Assembly: GCA_029239415.1 (NCBI GenBank)
Contig: JAQZAY010000140.1
Location: 1-9,004 of the forward strand
DNA from: Pseudomonas sp.
GTDB taxonomy: Bacteria; Pseudomonadota; Gammaproteobacteria; Pseudomonadales; Pseudomonadaceae
Length of the DNA: 9,004 nt
Direction: 5' to 3'
Positions 6,251 through 9,004 of the stretch are shown piece by piece (positions within the stretch are counted from its first letter, which is position 1; each line of letters opens with the position of its first letter). The position numbers were made by a program, and so were the translations under genes. Below the pieces are notes generated by a model. That model was not told the origin of the DNA. It did no database searches and worked only from the letters and a program-made list of their open reading frames with translations.

Positions 6251-8161
6251 TCACGACGCACGCCACGTCAAGGCGAAGAGGCTTTCCCCCGGTACGTCAA
6301 AGCGAATGCGTTCATCCCGGCAATCGACCGAGGCTTGGCGGCTACGGCTGTCAGGGCCGAAAAGCGTGAGGGACGGGCAGGCCGTGCCTGCGCCCTGCAG
6401 GCTGATCTGTTGCAGGCGTGCGCCCTTGTTCACGCCGAGCACGCTGCGTTGGTTGCCGCGGGCCATGGCCAGGGCATCGACTTCGAACGCGCTGTTGTCC
6501 ATGCGCTGGACCTGGTCGAGCCAGTGCGACTGGATGAATTGTTGCGCCAGGCCGACTGGCTTGAGCTCGAAGCGATTGGTCCCTGGCAGGCGGATCATGC
6601 CCTTGAGGTGGTTGGGGTCGTCGGCGGCCTGGAACCAGTTGAGCATGTCGAGCAAGCCATCCTGGGCCGAATTGATCGCAACCGAGGCCCACCAGAGCGA
6701 GGCGAAGTGGGTTTCCTGTTCGTAGGGGCTGACGCTTGAGCCACTGGAGATGTTGGTCTGGTCGAGCAACAAGGCCTTGCGTGGCCGGCCATCGGCCTGC
6801 AGGCCGACGACTTCTGCCGCCTGGCGTACGGAATCGCGGTAGGTGCGGGTGGCCAGCAGGTCGCGAACCATCCACTCGTGCCAGGCCAGCGCGTCGATCT
6901 GCGATCCCGACTCCTCGAGCAGGCGGCGGGCCCAATCGATGCCACGATGCTGGGCGCCTTCGGAGGTGAACGGGCCGTTCACGAAGCGCGAGCTGGCGGG
7001 CATGGCGATGCGCACGCCTGCTTCGCGCGCGCCCGGGTAGTCGCGTGTGTAGCGTTGCATGACGTCGAAGAAGCGCTTGTAGGTCGCATAGTCGCGGTAG
7101 TTGAGGTTGGGCTCGTCGGCAAACGACAGGTAGTGCGTGCCGCTGCCCAGGGCCACGGTGGCCGCCAGCCAGGCGTCCAGGCCGGCGATGCTCTGGCGGT
7201 TGGGCTCCAGGTCTGCCTTGCGCCGGCTGCCAGCCAGCAAGGTGATATTCATGTCGACGCCACCGCGCTGCAGGTAGAAACGCCTGAAGGCATCTTCGTA
7301 ATGGGGCCTGGTCTCCATGATGTCGACGTTGCTGTAGAAGCCAGCCGCCCGGGGCTTGAGGGCGTCGAATGCGGCATGGCTTGCTGGCGGCGGCAGCACG
7401 TAGGGCATGGCGATGCCCAGGCGCGGCGTGGGGCCGAGCACCTCGCGGTGCAGGTTGAGTTCGGTATGGCCGGGGTCCTGGCGCAGCGGCTGCAGGTGCT
7501 CGGGCCGCTGGGCGAACAGGTTGGCGGTGCCGTCCAGCCAGAAGGCTGCCTTGCCTCGACCTTCCAGGCGCAGGCGCCAGTTCTGCTCGATATCGCTGAC
7601 GGGCAGGGCGGCCTGGTCGAACTTCGGGTAGTCAGTGTAGGGCTTGAGACGCAGCTCGACTTTTTTGCCGTCGCCCAGGCGCTCGGCGCTCAAGGCCCTG
7701 ACGCCGCCGAAATGCTTGCCTGACAGGATGGCGCGCTCACCGGCGCGGACCTTGAAATAAAGCTCGGTATTGGACGCGGTCTCGACGCTGAAATGCACCT
7801 TTGTCGGCGCGAACAACGCGACGGTCTTGTCGTCGTGCTCGAAGCGATAGCGCCTGAAGCTGTAGCCTGGCACTTCAAGGCGGTAACTGGCAGCGCTGGC
7901 GGGCAGGGCCCAGTTCTGTTCGCCGCGGCCTTCGCTGGCGGGAATGAAGCGCTCGCCTTGCAGCTGCCCCTGGCCATCGAGCAGGAAGATACGCTCTTCA
8001 TTGGCGTCGGCTTGCCAGGCCGGTACCCAACTGACCCGCAAGGTGTCATCGCCACCCGCCTGCAGGAAGAGACTGCCGTCGCGAACATCGCCCCAGCGCA
8101 TGGGCGCGGCCTGGGCCAGGCTGCAGAATGCCAACGTCAATACCACGGCGATGTTTTTCAT
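6251..8161 (-). CDS. Exported clan GH-A-like glycosidase of unknown family
   Basis: A 636-aa protein. Residues 1-19 are a Sec signal peptide (MKNIAVVLTLAFCSLAQA, cleavage near AQA-APM), so it is periplasmic or secreted. An N-terminal beta-rich region (about 20-240) is followed by a likely TIM barrel. SFADEPNLNY (346-355) resembles the strand-4 acid/base motif NEP of clan GH-A (E350). AWHEW (426-430), LLLDQTNIS (464-472) and MLNWF (506-510) fit strands 6, 7 and 8. A small beta domain (about 555-636) ends the protein, a layout like GH39 and relatives. The strand-7 nucleophile, normally Glu, seems replaced by D467 or Q468, so activity is uncertain. ATG 8161 is chosen because the signal peptide begins there. 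An in-frame ATG at 8212 would place 17 polar residues in front. The ribosome site (GCGGA) is weak. The divergent acyltransferase gene suggests a role with a surface polysaccharide (inference). Confidence 0.72.
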   Translation of the reverse strand: MKNIAVVLTLAFCSLAQAAPMRWGDVRDGSLFLQAGGDDTLRVSWVPAWQADANEERIFLLDGQGQLQGERFIPASEGRGEQNWALPASAASYRLEVPGYSFRRYRFEHDDKTVALFAPTKVHFSVETASNTELYFKVRAGERAILSGKHFGGVRALSAERLGDGKKVELRLKPYTDYPKFDQAALPVSDIEQNWRLRLEGRGKAAFWLDGTANLFAQRPEHLQPLRQDPGHTELNLHREVLGPTPRLGIAMPYVLPPPASHAAFDALKPRAAGFYSNVDIMETRPHYEDAFRRFYLQRGGVDMNITLLAGSRRKADLEPNRQSIAGLDAWLAATVALGSGTHYLSFADEPNLNYRDYATYKRFFDVMQRYTRDYPGAREAGVRIAMPASSRFVNGPFTSEGAQHRGIDWARRLLEESGSQIDALAWHEWMVRDLLATRTYRDSVRQAAEVVGLQADGRPRKALLLDQTNISSGSSVSPYEQETHFASLWWASVAINSAQDGLLDMLNWFQAADDPNHLKGMIRLPGTNRFELKPVGLAQQFIQSHWLDQVQRMDNSAFEVDALAMARGNQRSVLGVNKGARLQQISLQGAGTACPSLTLFGPDSRSRQASVDCRDERIRFDVPGESLFALTWRAS

Positions 8162-8322
8162 GGAGTGCTGTCCGCAGGTGGGTCCCTGGCCAGAGTTTTG
8201 GCCTTGTGCCATTAGGCGGTATGAACAGTAGTTGGTATGTATCGATCTTGAGAAAAATAGTGTGGGTCGACGATGAACGGTATTGGGTTCTCCATGTATT
8301 GGAGCTTGTTATTACAGTTGCA

Positions 8323-8349
8323 AAAATACTATTTGGGCACGCGTGTCAA
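8323..8349 (-). promoter_or_regulatory. Possible sigma70 promoter for the glycosidase-like gene
   Basis: On the minus strand a perfect TTGACA (8349-8344) is followed after 15 bases by TATTTT (8328-8323). The spacer is short of the ideal 17. It would give a 5' leader of about 155 bases. The -35 box is part of the 8345-8362 dyad. Confidence 0.25.
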
Positions 8350-8380
8350 AAAGTTTTTTGACGCCACGATTACGTCAAAA
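8345..8380. repeat. Two overlapping inverted repeats built on GTCAAAA/TTTTGAC
   Basis: Dyad 1: GTCAAAAA (8345-8352) with TTTTTGAC (8355-8362), separated by 2 bases. Dyad 2: TTTTGACG (8356-8363) with CGTCAAAA (8373-8380), separated by 9 bases. The middle half-site is shared, so there are three half-sites in alternating orientation. Both dyads are perfect over 8 bp. They look like an operator for a dimeric regulator, or a switchable structure. No T-tract or GC stem suggests a terminator. Confidence 0.5.
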
Positions 8381-8387
8381 GTATATG
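8358..8387 (+). promoter_or_regulatory. Possible sigma70 promoter for the acyltransferase gene
   Basis: TTGACG (8358-8363) is followed after 18 bases by TATATG (8382-8387). The -35 box lies in one arm of the second dyad and the other arm fills the spacer, so a bound regulator would block it. Transcription from here gives a leader of about 310 bases before the acyltransferase start at 8702, long for a simple promoter. A closer one may exist. Confidence 0.3.
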
Positions 8388-8443
8388 CAACATGACTTTA
8401 TAAACCGGCTTGCTCTTTTAAACACTGATGCTAACGTGACATC

Positions 8444-8617
8444 GTGTCATCCAGCCGTCTGGAACTTGTGTCAAGCCCTCTGGCGCAAGCGTTAAGCGAT
8501 GCAATCAGTCGGGAACGCATGGACGTTGCCTGGATGAAGGCAAGCGAGAGCATCTTGATCCCCCAGGCTATTGAACTGTCAGTGCGCTGTACGGCGACGC
8601 TTCATTCAAGCCTTTGA
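8444..8617 (+). other. Possible small open frame or gene remnant (57 codons from GTG)
   Basis: From GTG 8444 to TGA 8615-8617 the frame reads as a plausible amphipathic protein, with segments such as LAQALSDAISRERM and WMKASESILIPQAIE. The first in-frame ATG is 8519 (32 codons) with only a weak GGGA site upstream. The GTG start has no ribosome site. I do not recognise it. It may be a short leader peptide, a fragment of a lost gene, or chance. It ends 84 bases before the acyltransferase start. Confidence 0.15.
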
Positions 8618-8701
8618 CCGGGTTCACGCCAGCAGCCCGGTCATCATCCGGGCGGGCAGGGCAATGACACCTTCCGACCCAGACTGACAAGGATCTCGCC
8701 A

Positions 8702-9004
8702 ATGAGTGCCTCGCTCCAACTTCCAGCCGACAAGCTGGAAAGTATTCAAATGCTGCGCGCTGTCGCGGCGCTCGCCGTGGTTTTTTTTCATATTCCCTTG
8801 TTTCGCAATGGCAACTGGGGCGTAGATATCTTTTTTGTCATCAGCGGCTTCATCATGGCCCTGGTCACCGCCCAGACAAGTAGCTACTTCTTTACCAAGC
8901 GGGTTATTCGAGTCGTCCCGCTGTATTGGCTCGGTACGCTTTGTGTCTTTGCCGTTGCCCTGGTGCTGCCAAGCATGCTCGACAACACCACGGCCGATGT
9001 GCCT
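8702..9004 (+). CDS. Acyltransferase-3 family membrane protein (OafA-type), 5' part
   Basis: The first 101 codons of a gene that continues beyond the window; family members usually have 330-400 or more residues. The product begins MSASLQLPADKLESIQMLRA and shows the family hallmarks. LRAVAALAVVFFH (18-30) is the first transmembrane helix, with H30 as the expected catalytic histidine. GVDIFFVISGF (40-50) is the signature of helix 2. KRVIRVVPLYW (66-76) has the arginine-rich loop (R67, R70) preceding helix 3. These inner-membrane enzymes transfer acetyl or other acyl groups to sugars of O-antigen, exopolysaccharide, peptidoglycan or macrolides; the substrate cannot be told from this part. ATG 8702 is supported by AAGGA at 8689-8693 (8-base spacing). 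It is divergent from the exported glycosidase-like gene and may open a polysaccharide cluster to the right (inference). Confidence 0.88.
   Translation, partial: MSASLQLPADKLESIQMLRAVAALAVVFFHIPLFRNGNWGVDIFFVISGFIMALVTAQTSSYFFTKRVIRVVPLYWLGTLCVFAVALVLPSMLDNTTADVP

Larger units (their letters stand above)
8162..8701. promoter_or_regulatory. Long intergenic region with an AT-rich core between divergent genes
   Basis: This stretch separates the glycosidase-like gene (minus) from the acyltransferase gene (plus). By hand count 8221-8400 is 69 of 180 GC (38%), far below the flanking genes. It holds two overlapping dyads (8345-8362 and 8356-8380), possible divergent promoters, a TGACA-TCG-TGTCA dyad at 8437-8449, a 6-bp GC hairpin at 8635-8653 and one weak small open frame (8444-8617). 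The length and composition suit a regulated region, possibly bound by MvaT/H-NS-type silencers (inference). Confidence 0.5.

Noticed and set aside
6878..7723. Plus-strand open frame of 281 codons opposite the glycosidase-like gene
   Set aside because: Shadow frame; the minus strand has a signal peptide and coherent barrel motifs.
8283..8495. Plus-strand open frame of 70 codons in the AT-rich intergenic region
   Set aside because: No ribosome site and unusual, Cys/Trp-rich composition. It runs through the dyads and candidate promoters.
8635..8653. GC hairpin (GCCCGG, 7-base loop, CCGGGC) as a terminator
   Set aside because: No T-tract follows on either strand and no gene ends just before it. 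It may be a leader structure of the acyltransferase mRNA, but nothing more can be supported.
1..9004. Insertion sequence, CRISPR array, tRNA or phage genes
   Set aside because: No transposase-like frame, no short regularly spaced repeats and no cloverleaf were seen. The only sizeable repeat is the coding duplication at 1-186 and 3627-3815.

Overview
The window looks like chromosomal DNA of a Pseudomonas, most likely of the P. putida group. The basis is high GC with GC-rich third codon positions, Shine-Dalgarno sites of the AAGGA/GGAG type, and the protein families present. This is an inference from composition and family recognition; no database was searched. Nothing resembles a plasmid, phage, IS element, CRISPR array, tRNA or rRNA.

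Layout, left to right. (1) Bases 1-221, minus strand: the C-terminal part of a small proline-rich protein whose full-length relative lies 3.4 kb away. (2) Bases 199-3517, minus strand: a translationally coupled pair, a PfkB-family sugar kinase followed by a GH65 glycoside phosphorylase/hydrolase, which looks like a small pathway for an alpha-linked disaccharide or glucoside. (3) Bases 3626-3937, minus strand: the full-length 103-aa exported proline-rich protein. (4) Bases 4047-5345, minus strand: an erythromycin-esterase-superfamily enzyme with all expected catalytic residues. (5) Bases 5510-6142, plus strand: a six-helix DUF998 membrane protein, divergent from the esterase. (6) Bases 6251-8161, minus strand: a large exported glycosidase-like protein, convergent with DUF998, with a nested hairpin between the two stop codons. 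(7) Bases 8162-8701: a 540-base intergenic region, AT-rich in its central part (about 38% GC over 8221-8400), carrying overlapping dyads and possible divergent promoters. (8) Bases 8702-9004, plus strand: the start of an acyltransferase-3 (OafA-type) membrane protein that runs off the end.

Two themes stand out. The kinase/GH65 pair is bracketed by direct repeats of about 186 bases (about 88% identical), formed by the full and the truncated copy of the proline-rich gene, so the pair sits in what looks like an insertion or duplication scar. On the right, an exported glycosidase-like protein and a membrane sugar acyltransferase are divergently transcribed from a shared low-GC control region, which suggests cell-surface or secreted polysaccharide modification. 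No complete novel defence or mobile system was found.
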